Of a DNA stretch of 64,000 nucleotides, positions 8,077-17,959 are shown in pieces. The notes beneath the pieces were generated by a model. It was not told the origin of the DNA and searched no databases. It worked only from the letters and a program-made list of their open reading frames with translations. The stretch is from JAUJOE01 sp038252945 (GTDB lineage Bacteria; Actinomycetota; Actinomycetes; Propionibacteriales; Nocardioidaceae). The translations under genes were made by a program, and so were the position numbers. Location of the stretch: the NCBI GenBank assembly GCA_038252945.1, contig JBBSHN010000004.1:1-64000 (forward strand), read 5' to 3'. Within the stretch, counting starts at the first letter, position 1; each line of letters opens with the position of its first letter.

Positions 8077-10140
8077 ATGACGGACAAGCCGGCGGCATTG
8101 GTCCTCGGCGGGGCGGGCTTCGTTGGGTCCGCTCTCTGCCGACGGCTGCGCGAGCAGGAGCATTCCGTCGTCGCTGTCGACCGACGGGAACCGGCAGCCC
8201 CGGATGCATGGCTGCGGTATGACGCTCTCACCGACGAGCCGGCAGATCTTCCGGCGGGAGAGCTTTTTCTCGTCCTTGGAGCCAGTGACCCTCGCCCCAG
8301 ACGGCCGTGGACCTTGGTGCTCGAGAACGCGCTCGCCACAGCGCGCCTCCTGCCTGCTATGAAAGATCGTCGGGTCACGCTCGCATCCTCAGTCGAGGTC
8401 TACGGCTCCGCGGCCGCGCCTCTGCGAGAGGAGTCGACGCCCACGCTGCCGTTGTCGACCGAGGAGCTGGAGAACTGGTGTCTGACTGCCGAGCGGTTGA
8501 GCACCTCCCCGTGCCCTCCGTGGAGAGCAGAACGGACGGCAAGGGAGCTCGCTGACGCTGATCCGTCCGGTCGATGGGTGTACGCACTGTCTAAATCCGC
8601 GCAGGAAATGCTCGTTCGCAAGGCCGTTGCTCCAGATCGCCTCCGCGTGCTCCGGCCGGCGAACCTGTTCGGTGTGGGTCAAGACCGTGTCGTCAGTCGT
8701 CTCGTGCGCCGGGTGCTCAACGGACGCACCGTCACGGTCACAGATTGCCTGCGGACGTTTTCGCCCGTCGAGGAGCTGGTTGACGCGCTCCTCCTTGAGG
8801 AGACCGGTACCTTCAACGTGGGTTCGAGCGTCGTTTCGCTGGTCGAGCTGGCGAAGGAGATCGTCGAGCTTGTGGGGCATGACGTTCCGATCGAGGTGCT
8901 GCCGGCTCCGGACAACGACACGTGCGGCGTCGTCGACTCGAGCCTGCTCGCGAGCAGGGGATTCAGAGCCCGCTCGTTCGACGCCGCCCTCAAGGAGCTG
9001 GTGAACCAGCTGCGATTCGAGCACGTGCCAATCTTCGAGCCCCCTCTACCCGTGGTCATTCCACCGCGACCCGAGCAGCCGTCTCTACTCGCGGACCGAC
9101 AGTTGGGGTGTCAATGGAGCGGCCGAGTCAAGCACGGGAATTATTGGACGGGCCGGCTGACCGATGAGCTCACGGAACGTCTTCGCCTACCGCCGGACAA
9201 GCGGCTCATTGTCACCAACACCGGGACTTCTGCCCTTCGGCTCCTGCTCTGGTCAACTGTTGGGCCGGCCAAGCCCCGGCAGGCGGTGGCGCTGCCGGCG
9301 TACACGTTTCCGGCGACCGCTGAGGTCGCGTTGCAGCTCGGGTACAACCTGCGCTTCTGCGACGTGGACGCTGACTTCTGGACCATGACGGCGGAGAGCC
9401 TGCATGAGGCGTTGGACGAGCGGGTCCAAGCCGTGATATCGGTAGACACCTTCGGCAATCCGGTGCACTACAACGAGCTGCTTGGGGTGTGTCGCGCGGC
9501 CGCCATACCGCTGCTTGCGGATTCCGCACCTTCGCTGGGCAGTTGGTATCAGGGCGTTCCGGTGGGAGGCCAGGCGGACGGACACGCGTTCTCCATGAGC
9601 TTTGCCAAGGCTCTGACGGCAGGAGGCAGCGGAGGCGCAGTCGTTGTGCCCGCGGCAGCAAGCTTGAGCGGCCCCGAGAACCTGCTGCGCTCCTCCCTGA
9701 TGCCCGAGATCAACGCGGCGGCCGCCTTGGACCTCCTTCCGGTGCTGGACGATCTGGTGTCGCGACGGCAAGAGATCGCCGACACGTACCAGGAGATGTG
9801 CGGGCGCTATCCCGACGTGCAGCACCAACGGATCCGGTCCGACGCCCGCTCAAGCTGGGTGCACTGGGTGATGTGTCTCGGACCGCGGTATGGCAGGGAG
9901 TCGGTAGTGGCCGGCTTGCGAAGACTGGGAGTGGAGACCAAGCCGTACTACTGGCCAGCGCTGCACGAGGCGGAGTGGCAGCACGGCTGGGAGCCCGGAA
10001 GCGCCTCCCGAGAGGCTCTGCCCGTCAGTTCCCGACTTCACCGGTCCGCACTTGCGCTCCCCATGTCGTCAGAGATGACGCTGTCCGACGCAGAGCGCGT
10101 CTCCTCGGCTGTTGACTCGGTGTTTGCCGAGTTCCACTAG
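8077..10140 (+). CDS. Bifunctional NAD-dependent epimerase/dehydratase - DegT/DnrJ/EryC1 aminotransferase
   Basis: Residues 1-315 are an extended short-chain dehydrogenase: GGAGFVG (11-17) binds the dinucleotide, SSVEVYG is the serine strand, and Y169-x3-K173 is the catalytic pair. Residues 330-687 are a DegT/DnrJ/EryC1 aminotransferase: NTGTSALRLLL contacts PLP phosphate, D482 (LLADSAPSLG) is placed to pair with the PLP ring, and K511 in SMSFAKALTAGG should form the Schiff base. Together they would oxidise or epimerise a nucleotide sugar and then aminate a keto position, giving an amino sugar. Fusion into one chain is uncommon. ATG 8077 is 33 bases after the methyltransferase gene, so co-transcription is likely. 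Confidence 0.85.
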   Translation: MTDKPAALVLGGAGFVGSALCRRLREQEHSVVAVDRREPAAPDAWLRYDALTDEPADLPAGELFLVLGASDPRPRRPWTLVLENALATARLLPAMKDRRVTLASSVEVYGSAAAPLREESTPTLPLSTEELENWCLTAERLSTSPCPPWRAERTARELADADPSGRWVYALSKSAQEMLVRKAVAPDRLRVLRPANLFGVGQDRVVSRLVRRVLNGRTVTVTDCLRTFSPVEELVDALLLEETGTFNVGSSVVSLVELAKEIVELVGHDVPIEVLPAPDNDTCGVVDSSLLASRGFRARSFDAALKELVNQLRFEHVPIFEPPLPVVIPPRPEQPSLLADRQLGCQWSGRVKHGNYWTGRLTDELTERLRLPPDKRLIVTNTGTSALRLLLWSTVGPAKPRQAVALPAYTFPATAEVALQLGYNLRFCDVDADFWTMTAESLHEALDERVQAVISVDTFGNPVHYNELLGVCRAAAIPLLADSAPSLGSWYQGVPVGGQADGHAFSMSFAKALTAGGSGGAVVVPAAASLSGPENLLRSSLMPEINAAAALDLLPVLDDLVSRRQEIADTYQEMCGRYPDVQHQRIRSDARSSWVHWVMCLGPRYGRESVVAGLRRLGVETKPYYWPALHEAEWQHGWEPGSASREALPVSSRLHRSALALPMSSEMTLSDAERVSSAVDSVFAEFH

Positions 10141-10348
10141 ACAGCACCCAGGGCGGAGATCAGGCTGCTAGACGTAGTGGAGAAAAGTCCGGATTAATGG
10201 GTATCTTCCGGCCAGTTTTGGTCCTAGTGTTGATCGTGCTTGGCCCGCCCCCTGCCGCCAGCGTATTGAGCAGTTGATGCTCTTCGTGCCTCGCCAGAGG
10301 AGGTCTAAAGCGACCGACGACTGAACCTAGCCAGCAGGGAGATCAACG

Positions 10349-11458
10349 ATGCGTCGAGCCGTCAAAGCATTGGTGCCCGCGACAGCTCTCCTGCTTGTCG
10401 GAGCCACTGCGGCGATGGCCGCGGTGTCAGATACGCCGCGTGCCACTGCGTCAGTGAACGGCATTGTTCGCGACGTGCTGGTGCTAGGCAACACCGTTTA
10501 CGTCGCCGGGCTTTTCGACTCTGTGCGCGGCCCGTCAGGATCGACGTACATCAGGCACAACGTGGCGGCATTCAACGCGTCAACCGGCGCCGTGAAGAAG
10601 TGGGATCCCAACGCTGACGACCAGGTGTATGCACTGGCTGCGCTCGACTCCGGTCAGATCGCTCTTGGGGGAGTCTTCAACACGGTCGGCTCAGCGAGGC
10701 ACAGGCACCTGGCGGTCGTGAGCTCCGCGAGCGGCACCATAAAAACATCGTTCACGGCCTCCGCGAATGGCAAGGTCCGAGCCCTGGCGGTCGGCACGAA
10801 CGGGTGGCTCTACGTGGGCGGCACGTTCACCTCCATCAGCGGACAGCCGAGCAGCGGACTCGCCGCCTTCGACGGGAACACGTTCACGTTGGAGCCTTGG
10901 GTTCCGCAGGCCGATGGCGGTGCGGTGCTGACGCTTGACGCCGCCAAGGGTTTGATCTTTGTAGGCGGCAAATTCACCTCCCTTGGCATCGAGGCAGGAT
11001 CCGGCTACCTGGACGGTTTGGACCCGAAAAGTGGGGCGATCAGGTGGAATCCGTCGACGAGCATTCCGGTGCATGACGTGGCGGTTGGCAAGACATCCGT
11101 GTACGTCGCCGCTGACGGCAAGGGTGGGCACCTGTACGCCTACAACCTCAGCGGTGCTGGCCGCAAGTGGACGGTGACCACGGACGGTGGAGTCCAGGCT
11201 GTCGCGGTGATCGGCACCGACGTCTACTTCGGTGGTCACTTCGACAACGTCGGGAGTACGCACCTGCGTAAGCTGGCAGTGGCAACCACCACCGGAACTC
11301 TGCAATCCTCGTGGGCGCCGCAGGCGAACTCGAATCAAGGCGTATTCGTGTTGGCGAAAGGGTCGAACTCCAGCGGCTCATTCCTCGTCGCCGGAGGAGC
11401 CTTCACCACCTTCGACGGCGGAATCATCAAGCAAGCGGGCTACGCCGAGTTCCAGTAG
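10349..11458 (+). CDS. Secreted beta-propeller repeat protein
   Basis: A 369-residue exported protein: signal peptide 1-24 (ALVPATALLLVGATAAMA), then repeated blades with the pattern VYVAGLFDSV, IALGGVFNTV, LYVGGTFTSI, IFVGGKFTSL, VYFGGHFDNV and FLVAGGAFTTF, spaced about 45-55 residues. This is the delta-60/DUF5122-type repeat, predicted to form a beta-propeller outside the cell. GGGAGATC precedes ATG 10349. It lies 208 bases downstream of the epimerase-aminotransferase and shares its strand, but the gap suggests its own promoter. A binding or scaffold role is likely; no catalytic motif is seen. Confidence 0.8.
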   Translation: MRRAVKALVPATALLLVGATAAMAAVSDTPRATASVNGIVRDVLVLGNTVYVAGLFDSVRGPSGSTYIRHNVAAFNASTGAVKKWDPNADDQVYALAALDSGQIALGGVFNTVGSARHRHLAVVSSASGTIKTSFTASANGKVRALAVGTNGWLYVGGTFTSISGQPSSGLAAFDGNTFTLEPWVPQADGGAVLTLDAAKGLIFVGGKFTSLGIEAGSGYLDGLDPKSGAIRWNPSTSIPVHDVAVGKTSVYVAADGKGGHLYAYNLSGAGRKWTVTTDGGVQAVAVIGTDVYFGGHFDNVGSTHLRKLAVATTTGTLQSSWAPQANSNQGVFVLAKGSNSSGSFLVAGGAFTTFDGGIIKQAGYAEFQ

Positions 11459-11470
11459 CGCCTCGCGGCG

Positions 11471-11473
<3 letters not shown>
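11456..11473. terminator. Hairpin built from the stop codons of two convergent genes
   Basis: TAGCGCC (11456-11462) and GGCGCTA (11467-11473) form a perfect 7-bp stem with loop TCGC. The first three bases are the TAG stop of the beta-propeller gene and the last three are, on the other strand, the TAG stop of the thiolase gene. The symmetry would let one hairpin serve both transcripts. Confidence 0.55.
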
Positions 11474-12655
<1,182 letters not shown>

Positions 12656-12670
12656 TGCGCACTCCTTGGC

Positions 12671-13873
12671 TCACACCGTCGAGTATGGCGACGAGACCAC
12701 TCTGCCCGTCACTTCACCGAGCATTACCCGGGTGCCGCGCGGACCCGGCGCCCAGCCGCGAAGAGTCACGACGTCGCCGTCCTCCAGGAACCCGCGGGCG
12801 GTCCCGTCGTCGAGCTGCAGGGGGTCGGTGCCGTTCCACGTCCGCTCGAGCAGGCTGCCGAACGTCTCCGGTGCCTCCCCGCTGACCGTGCCGGAGGCGA
12901 ACAGGTCGCCGACGCGGAGGCCGGCGCCGTTGACCGTCAGGTGGGCCAGCATCTGCGCCGGTGACCAATACATGTCGCGGTACTCGGGCTTGGCGACCAC
13001 GGTGCCGTTGAGCACCACCTCCAGGTGTAGGTCGAGCCCGCACGCCGCCTCACCGCCGGACAGATAGGGGAGCGGCTCAGGTTGCTGCATCGGCAGCGGA
13101 ACCTGAGCGGCTTCGAGCGCCTCAAGCGGCACCACCCAGGCCGAGATGCTGGTGGCGAATGACTTGCCCAGGAACGGGCCGAGCGGCACGTACTCCCACG
13201 CCTGGATGTCGCGGGCGCTCCAGTCGTTGAGCAGCACGACGCCGAAGATGTAGTTCCAGGCCTCTGTGATGGGCACCGGCTGCCCGAGCTGGCTGGACCG
13301 GCCAACGACGAAGCCAACTTCGCACTCGATGTCGAGCCGCGTGCTCGGACCGAATGGCGGTCGCCGGTTGGGTTGTGGGCTTCGCTGACCTTGGGGCCGG
13401 ATGACGTCGGTGCCGCTGACGATCACGGTGCCGGCGCGGCCGTGGTAGCCGATCGGAAGGTGCTTCCAGTTCGGAGGAAGCCCAGGGGAGTCGGGGCGGA
13501 AGATCTCACCCACGTTCGAGGCGTGCGACTTGCTGGCATAGAAGTCGACGTAGTCGGCAACCTCCAGCGGCAAACGCATTGTCACATCGTCCAGCGGCAC
13601 CACGACGACGGCGTCGGGATCGGGGCAGCGGGCCACGTCCGCGACCCGTGCGCGTACGTCGCGCCAGGCAGCCGGCCCCAGTGCCATGAACGCGTTCAAC
13701 GATGGTGAGGCGAAGACCTCGGCATTTGGCCACTGCGATGCTGCCGCGGTCGCGGCTAGGTCCAACACCGAGTCGCCAAGGCGTACACCGATGCGCGGCG
13801 GCTCGCCCGGGCGCTCGAACACGCCGTATGGCAGCGTCCCAAGGCCGAACGGCGAGTCGCTGCTGTCGGTCAT
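12671..13873 (-). CDS. fahA: Fumarylacetoacetase
   Basis: A full-length 400-residue fumarylacetoacetate hydrolase (EC 3.7.1.2). The N-terminal SH3-like part begins PFGLGTLPYGVF. The catalytic domain contains DYVDFYASKSHASNVG, with the catalytic His of the family in KSHA, the metal-binding acids in LDIECEVGFVVG and LNDWSARDIQ, and FATSISAWVVP. It splits fumarylacetoacetate into fumarate and acetoacetate, the last step of homogentisate degradation. Its ATG overlaps the stop of the upstream unknown gene (ATGA). The divergent hmgA supports the pathway; no maleylacetoacetate isomerase is encoded in the window. Confidence 0.95.
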   Translation of the reverse strand: MTDSSDSPFGLGTLPYGVFERPGEPPRIGVRLGDSVLDLAATAAASQWPNAEVFASPSLNAFMALGPAAWRDVRARVADVARCPDPDAVVVVPLDDVTMRLPLEVADYVDFYASKSHASNVGEIFRPDSPGLPPNWKHLPIGYHGRAGTVIVSGTDVIRPQGQRSPQPNRRPPFGPSTRLDIECEVGFVVGRSSQLGQPVPITEAWNYIFGVVLLNDWSARDIQAWEYVPLGPFLGKSFATSISAWVVPLEALEAAQVPLPMQQPEPLPYLSGGEAACGLDLHLEVVLNGTVVAKPEYRDMYWSPAQMLAHLTVNGAGLRVGDLFASGTVSGEAPETFGSLLERTWNGTDPLQLDDGTARGFLEDGDVVTLRGWAPGPRGTRVMLGEVTGRVVSSPYSTV

Positions 13874-14682
13874 GACGCCTCCATCTCCAGCAGTCCCAGC
13901 CGCACGAGCTCGTGGACCGGGTCCTCCACGCCGCAGCAGCCGAACGACACGAACTCTTCGCGGACGACCGCAGCCTCAGCGGTTGACCACGAGTCGACCT
14001 CGTTGGTGACTGCGTCCTCGTTGCGAACGGTCAGCACATCGGCGACCGTCCCTGCATCAGCTCCCTGTCGAGCCAGCAACGAGCCGTGCATCAGGTTGAG
14101 GAAGCCGTGGTGCTCGAAGCCGGTGGACGGATCTGTGCACCGGACGGCCGAGTGGAGGCCGGCCGTGAACTTCAGCGGTGCCCGAACGGTCGCCGAGATC
14201 ACCAACACCTCGGCCGCCGTGTCCACGCTGGGAAAGGCGTCCGCAATGGTGCCTCCGGTGCGGAACTTGCCGATGACGTCTCGTCCCTTTGCGCGCTGTT
14301 CGGCCACGGCTGCGAGCAGCTCGGACCGGTCTTGACCCGGCATCTCGCACGCCAGCCGGCGCGACGCCGCAACGACAGGGAGCGGGGTGCCGGTCACGGG
14401 CACCTCGAATCCGACCAGGTCCAGTGCGGCGGGCAGGTGCTGTGGCTCCCTCGACGAGCCCACCACAGTGACAGCCAGCGGAGGTGACCCCGCCGCCGCA
14501 TGAGCGTCGAGGAACTCCTCCCACCGCTGGGCCGAGACCAGGAGCGGCCCGACGAGGCCCGCGTATGGCGACCGTTTGTGCTGGAGATGTTCGGTGATTG
14601 CGACAGACGCCGGCGCGTTGCCCGGAGGGAACATGGCCGCGTCATCGAGCAGGCCACCGAACAGCCCAGGCGTCGTTGACAC
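13870..14682 (-). CDS. Conserved-looking hypothetical protein in tyrosine catabolism operon
   Basis: The 270-residue reading frame starts at GTG 14682 (LFGGLLDDAAMFPPGNAP). Longer in-frame starts up to 14820 would run into hmgA. It is soluble and alpha/beta-like, with conserved-looking patches FRTGGTIADAFPS, LKFTAGLHSAVR and EHHGFLNLMHGS. I recognise no named family. It is the first gene of the operon with fahA (ATGA overlap) and the thiolase, divergent from hmgA, so a role linked to homogentisate breakdown is probable; filling the missing maleylacetoacetate isomerase step is one untested idea. Confidence 0.75.
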   Translation of the reverse strand: MSTTPGLFGGLLDDAAMFPPGNAPASVAITEHLQHKRSPYAGLVGPLLVSAQRWEEFLDAHAAAGSPPLAVTVVGSSREPQHLPAALDLVGFEVPVTGTPLPVVAASRRLACEMPGQDRSELLAAVAEQRAKGRDVIGKFRTGGTIADAFPSVDTAAEVLVISATVRAPLKFTAGLHSAVRCTDPSTGFEHHGFLNLMHGSLLARQGADAGTVADVLTVRNEDAVTNEVDSWSTAEAAVVREEFVSFGCCGVEDPVHELVRLGLLEMEAS

Positions 14683-14786
14683 GCCAGCACCGTACTGTAA
14701 TCGTGAAGAGCGATTTCCTGCCTCCGAAGCTGGCCAACGGCCTCGGCCCGCTAACGGTTCGATAAGCGCCCGAAGGAGGGGAACCA

Positions 14787-16034
14787 GTGGCCTACTACCG
14801 GTCGTGCGGATCTGTGCCACCCAAGCGGCACACCCAGCACCGCCCAGACGGTGGAGCGCTCGCCTACGAGGAGCTCATGGGAGAGGAGGGCTTCTTCTCC
14901 GACTCCTCACTGCTCTACCACCACAATCTGCCGTCTCGAATTATCGACGCGCAGTGCTGGGTTCCCGGCAATCTGGAGACCACGCCGAATCACCCACTGT
15001 TGCCGCGACACCTGCAACTGCATCGGCTCTTCAAGGACGAAGCGGGCGCAGTCGCTGACGTGGACGTCGTCACGGGACGCCGACTCGTCTTGGGTAACCC
15101 CGACGTCCGTATCTCCTACGTCGTCGCGGGCTCTCCCTCTCCGCTGTACCGCAACGGGCTCGGCGACGAGTGCCTGTACGTCGAGCGGGGAGCGGCGCGG
15201 GTCGAGACCATCTTCGGCGCGTTCGAGGTCGGCCAAGGCGATTACGTCATCATGCCGCGGGCTACCACGCATCGGTGGATTCCGCGAGCCGGCGACGAGC
15301 TACTTCGAGTTTACTGCATCGAGGCGAACTCGCATCTCACTCCGCCTAGGCGGTACCTCTCCAAATTTGGGCAGCTGCTCGAGCACTCGCCGTACTCTGA
15401 GCGGGATCTCCGTGGTCCGGAAGGGCCGCTGCTCGCCGGAGATCTCGGCGAGGATCAGGACGCGGAGACCGAGGTCTACGTCAAGCATCGTGGCAGCGGA
15501 CCGAGCGGTGCGGTGGGCACGATCTTCACGTACCCCTTCCACCCGTTCGACGTAGTGGGCTGGGATGGCTGCCTGTACCCGTACGTCTTCAACGTCGCGG
15601 ACTTTGAGCCGATCACCGGCCGGGTGCACCAGCCACCGCCGGTGCACCAGGTGTTCGAGGCTCACAACTTCGTAGTGTGCAACTTCGTGCCTCGCAAGGT
15701 GGACTACCATCCGCTGGCCATTCCGGTGCCGTACTACCACTCGAACGTCGACAGCGACGAGGTGATGTTCTACGTCGACGGTGACTACGAGGCGCGCAGA
15801 GGCTCCGGCATCGCGAAGGGTTCCATCACGCTGCATCCTGGTGGCCACGCGCACGGTCCGCAGACCGGAGCCTACGAGCGGTCCATCGGCACTGAGTTCT
15901 TCGATGAGCTTGCCGTCATGGTCGACACGTTCCGGCCGCTCGAGCTGGGCGAGGCAGGCGTCACAGCAGACGACGGCGCCTACGCGTGGTCGTGGGCTCG
16001 GGGCGCCGATTCAGGGACCGACGGCACCGGCTGA
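14787..16034 (+). CDS. hmgA: Homogentisate 1,2-dioxygenase
   Basis: A 415-residue cupin enzyme that opens the homogentisate ring to maleylacetoacetate using Fe(II) and O2 (EC 1.13.11.5). Family features are the N-terminal beta-rich cupin (GDECLYVERGAARVETIFGA), MPRATTHRW, and the iron ligands in PPPVHQVFEAHNF and SITLHPGGHAHGP. GTG 14787 has GGAGGGG six bases upstream. It diverges from the fahA operon with about 100 bases between them, space enough for two promoters. Regulation by homogentisate or tyrosine is likely but no regulator gene is adjacent. Confidence 0.95.
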   Translation: MAYYRSCGSVPPKRHTQHRPDGGALAYEELMGEEGFFSDSSLLYHHNLPSRIIDAQCWVPGNLETTPNHPLLPRHLQLHRLFKDEAGAVADVDVVTGRRLVLGNPDVRISYVVAGSPSPLYRNGLGDECLYVERGAARVETIFGAFEVGQGDYVIMPRATTHRWIPRAGDELLRVYCIEANSHLTPPRRYLSKFGQLLEHSPYSERDLRGPEGPLLAGDLGEDQDAETEVYVKHRGSGPSGAVGTIFTYPFHPFDVVGWDGCLYPYVFNVADFEPITGRVHQPPPVHQVFEAHNFVVCNFVPRKVDYHPLAIPVPYYHSNVDSDEVMFYVDGDYEARRGSGIAKGSITLHPGGHAHGPQTGAYERSIGTEFFDELAVMVDTFRPLELGEAGVTADDGAYAWSWARGADSGTDGTG

Positions 16035-16070
16035 ACTCGAGGTTTCCGCCTTCGCTTCGTCGGGATTTCG

Positions 16071-16090
16071 GTCAGCTCGCTGCGGCTGAC
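16071..16090. terminator. Weak hairpin after hmgA
   Basis: GTCAGC (16071-16076) and GCTGAC (16085-16090) can pair with an 8-base loop, 37 bases after the hmgA stop and before the next gene. There is no U-tract. It may act as a terminator or may be chance. Confidence 0.25.
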
Positions 16091-16170
16091 ATGTGCGAGG
16101 CGTGCGGTTGCGGCGTACTAAGGTTTCGGTGTGGCGGGAGGTTGCCGCCGCGGCGGGTGCGGAGGAGCGC

Positions 16171-16788
16171 GTGGCTGATCAGCCGGAAGTTGTCACCAAT
16201 CGCATCATTACCGTGCCGAATGTGCTGAGCATTGCGCGCTTGTTCGGCGTGCCGCTGTTCCTGTGGCTGGTGCTTGTCCCACATGCCGACGGCTGGGCGC
16301 TCGTGGTGCTCATGATCTCCGGTATCACCGACTGGCTCGACGGAAAGCTGGCTCGCACACTCAACCAGGCCTCGAAGCTTGGGCAGTTGCTCGATCCGGT
16401 GGCAGACCGCCTCTACATTCTGGCGGTCGTGATCGGCCTGGCACTTCGACAGATCATTCCGTGGTGGCTCGCCGTGCTGCTGCCCATGCGCGACGTGCTG
16501 CTCTTCGTTTTGGTGCCGTTTTTGCGCACCCGCGGATACAGCGCCTTGCCCGTCCATTTCCTCGGCAAGGCCGCCACAGCCAGCCTGCTCTACGCGTTCC
16601 CGCTGCTCCTGCTCGGGGACGGCCCGGGAGATCTGCAGACCTCCGCAAACGTCCTCGGGTGGGCTTTTGCCATCTGGGGAGCGGGGCTCTACTGGTGGGC
16701 TGGCGTTCTATACACCTACCAGGTCGTCCAGCTGCTGCGGCGGCCACGCGCCTCTGCCGGCGCGCCTGCAGCAAGGACGCCGGCGTGA
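16171..16788 (+). CDS. CDP-alcohol phosphatidyltransferase
   Basis: The 205-residue membrane protein carries the family signature D-G-x2-A-R-x8-G-x3-D-x3-D as DGKLARTLNQASKLGQLLDPVADR split over a cytoplasmic loop, with about five to six membrane helices. It joins a CDP-diacylglycerol to an alcohol such as glycerol 3-phosphate or inositol phosphate; position matches mycobacterial pgsA2, but the substrate is not certain. GTG 16171 is chosen because GGAGGAG precedes it. It heads a run of overlapping genes with the DUF881 and DUF1290 proteins. Confidence 0.85.
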   Translation: MADQPEVVTNRIITVPNVLSIARLFGVPLFLWLVLVPHADGWALVVLMISGITDWLDGKLARTLNQASKLGQLLDPVADRLYILAVVIGLALRQIIPWWLAVLLPMRDVLLFVLVPFLRTRGYSALPVHFLGKAATASLLYAFPLLLLGDGPGDLQTSANVLGWAFAIWGAGLYWWAGVLYTYQVVQLLRRPRASAGAPAARTPA

Positions 16789-17624
16789 CCGGCTCCTTGG
16801 GCCATGATGACCGGGCCGACAGGCGGTCGGTTGGCCAGAACCTCCTCACCCAGATCCTCGACAACTCCCTCGAAGAGGACTACCGCGCGGTCGCGGAGGC
16901 TCGCGGTGGCGACTCGCCATCGTCGCGCGGCAGCCGACTGCGGCTGCTGGGAGTCGTCGCGGTCTTCGGCGTACTGATCAGTACGTCAGCGGTACAGACG
17001 CAACAGGATCGGCCGCAGGCTCTGGTGGAGCGAGCAGGTCTGATCTCCGAGATCAGGGCGCGGCAACACCGGCTCGACTCGCTGGAGACACAACTGCGTA
17101 CTCTGCAGTCCGACGTCGCCGCGTTGCAGACGCAGGCGGCCCAGCAGTCCGATGTGCAGGCCAAGCTGAGCGGCGAGGTGAGCACACTCGGTGTGGCCGC
17201 CGGCACCGCCTCTGTGCGCGGCCCGGGCATCGTCATCACGACCGACGACGGGCCGAGCGCGGCGGGAAGCGCGGGCACCATCGCCGACAGTGACCTCCAA
17301 GCGCTTATCAACAGTCTCTGGGCGGCGGGGGCCGAGGCGATCGCCGTCAACGGCCACCGGCTTACGCCGCTCACCGCCATAAGGCTCGCGGGCCAGGCCA
17401 TCACCGTCGACTACCGCTCGCTACGGCCGCCGTACGTCGTCCAGGCCATCGGCAACCCCAACCTGCTGCCCTCTCGGCTTCTCCAGACTCAGGGCGGCCA
17501 GCTGTGGCTGAGCCTGCGAGCCAACTTCGGCATCCGTTTCACCGTGCGCGCCAGCAACCAGATCACACTGCCTGGGCAGGCTCACGTCTCGCTGCTGTGG
17601 GCGCGACATCGGATACGGCGATGA
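16785..17624 (+). CDS. DUF881 family membrane-anchored protein (first copy)
   Basis: A 279-residue protein starting at GTG 16785 with a GTGA overlap to the previous stop. Residues 1-45 are cytoplasmic, one helix follows (LLGVVAVFGVLISTSAV), then a coiled-coil segment (ISEIRARQHRLDSLETQLRT) and the DUF881 domain with GPGIVITTDDG, GAEAIAVNGHRLT and RPPYVVQAIG. The domain faces outside. Function is unknown; the gene is one of two DUF881 copies around a DUF1290 gene, as at Rv1823-Rv1825. Confidence 0.85.
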   Translation: MTGSLGHDDRADRRSVGQNLLTQILDNSLEEDYRAVAEARGGDSPSSRGSRLRLLGVVAVFGVLISTSAVQTQQDRPQALVERAGLISEIRARQHRLDSLETQLRTLQSDVAALQTQAAQQSDVQAKLSGEVSTLGVAAGTASVRGPGIVITTDDGPSAAGSAGTIADSDLQALINSLWAAGAEAIAVNGHRLTPLTAIRLAGQAITVDYRSLRPPYVVQAIGNPNLLPSRLLQTQGGQLWLSLRANFGIRFTVRASNQITLPGQAHVSLLWARHRIRR

Positions 17625-17953
17625 TCGCAGTAATCGGGCTCGTGATCGGCATTCTGGCCGGCCTGTTCCTGCAACTCACGGTGCCGACCGCCCTTCAGCC
17701 GTATCTGCCGATCGCGGTGGTAGCCGCGCTTGACGCCGTCTTCGGCGCGATGCGAGCCCATCTCGACGGCATCTTCGACGACCGCGTGTTCGTGATCTCC
17801 TTCTTCTCCAACGTCTTGATCGCCGCACTCATTGTGTATCTCGGCGACCAGCTCGGGGTGGGAGGGCAACTGTCCACGGGAGTGGTGGTCGTACTCGGCA
17901 TCCGCATCTTTTCCAACGTCGCAGCCATTCGTCGGCATGTCTTCCGAGCCTGA
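17621..17953 (+). CDS. DUF1290 small basic family membrane protein
   Basis: A 110-residue protein with three predicted membrane helices (IGLVIGILAGLFLQL, ALDAVFGAMRAHLDG region, VLIAALIVYLGDQL) and the family motif AALDAVFGAMRAHLDGIFDDRVF. It starts at ATG 17621 overlapping the DUF881 stop (ATGA). The same trio is kept in many Actinobacteria and Firmicutes, suggesting a membrane complex with the two DUF881 proteins; its biochemical role is not known. Confidence 0.85.
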   Translation: MIAVIGLVIGILAGLFLQLTVPTALQPYLPIAVVAALDAVFGAMRAHLDGIFDDRVFVISFFSNVLIAALIVYLGDQLGVGGQLSTGVVVVLGIRIFSNVAAIRRHVFRA

Positions 17954-17959
17954 GCCTTG

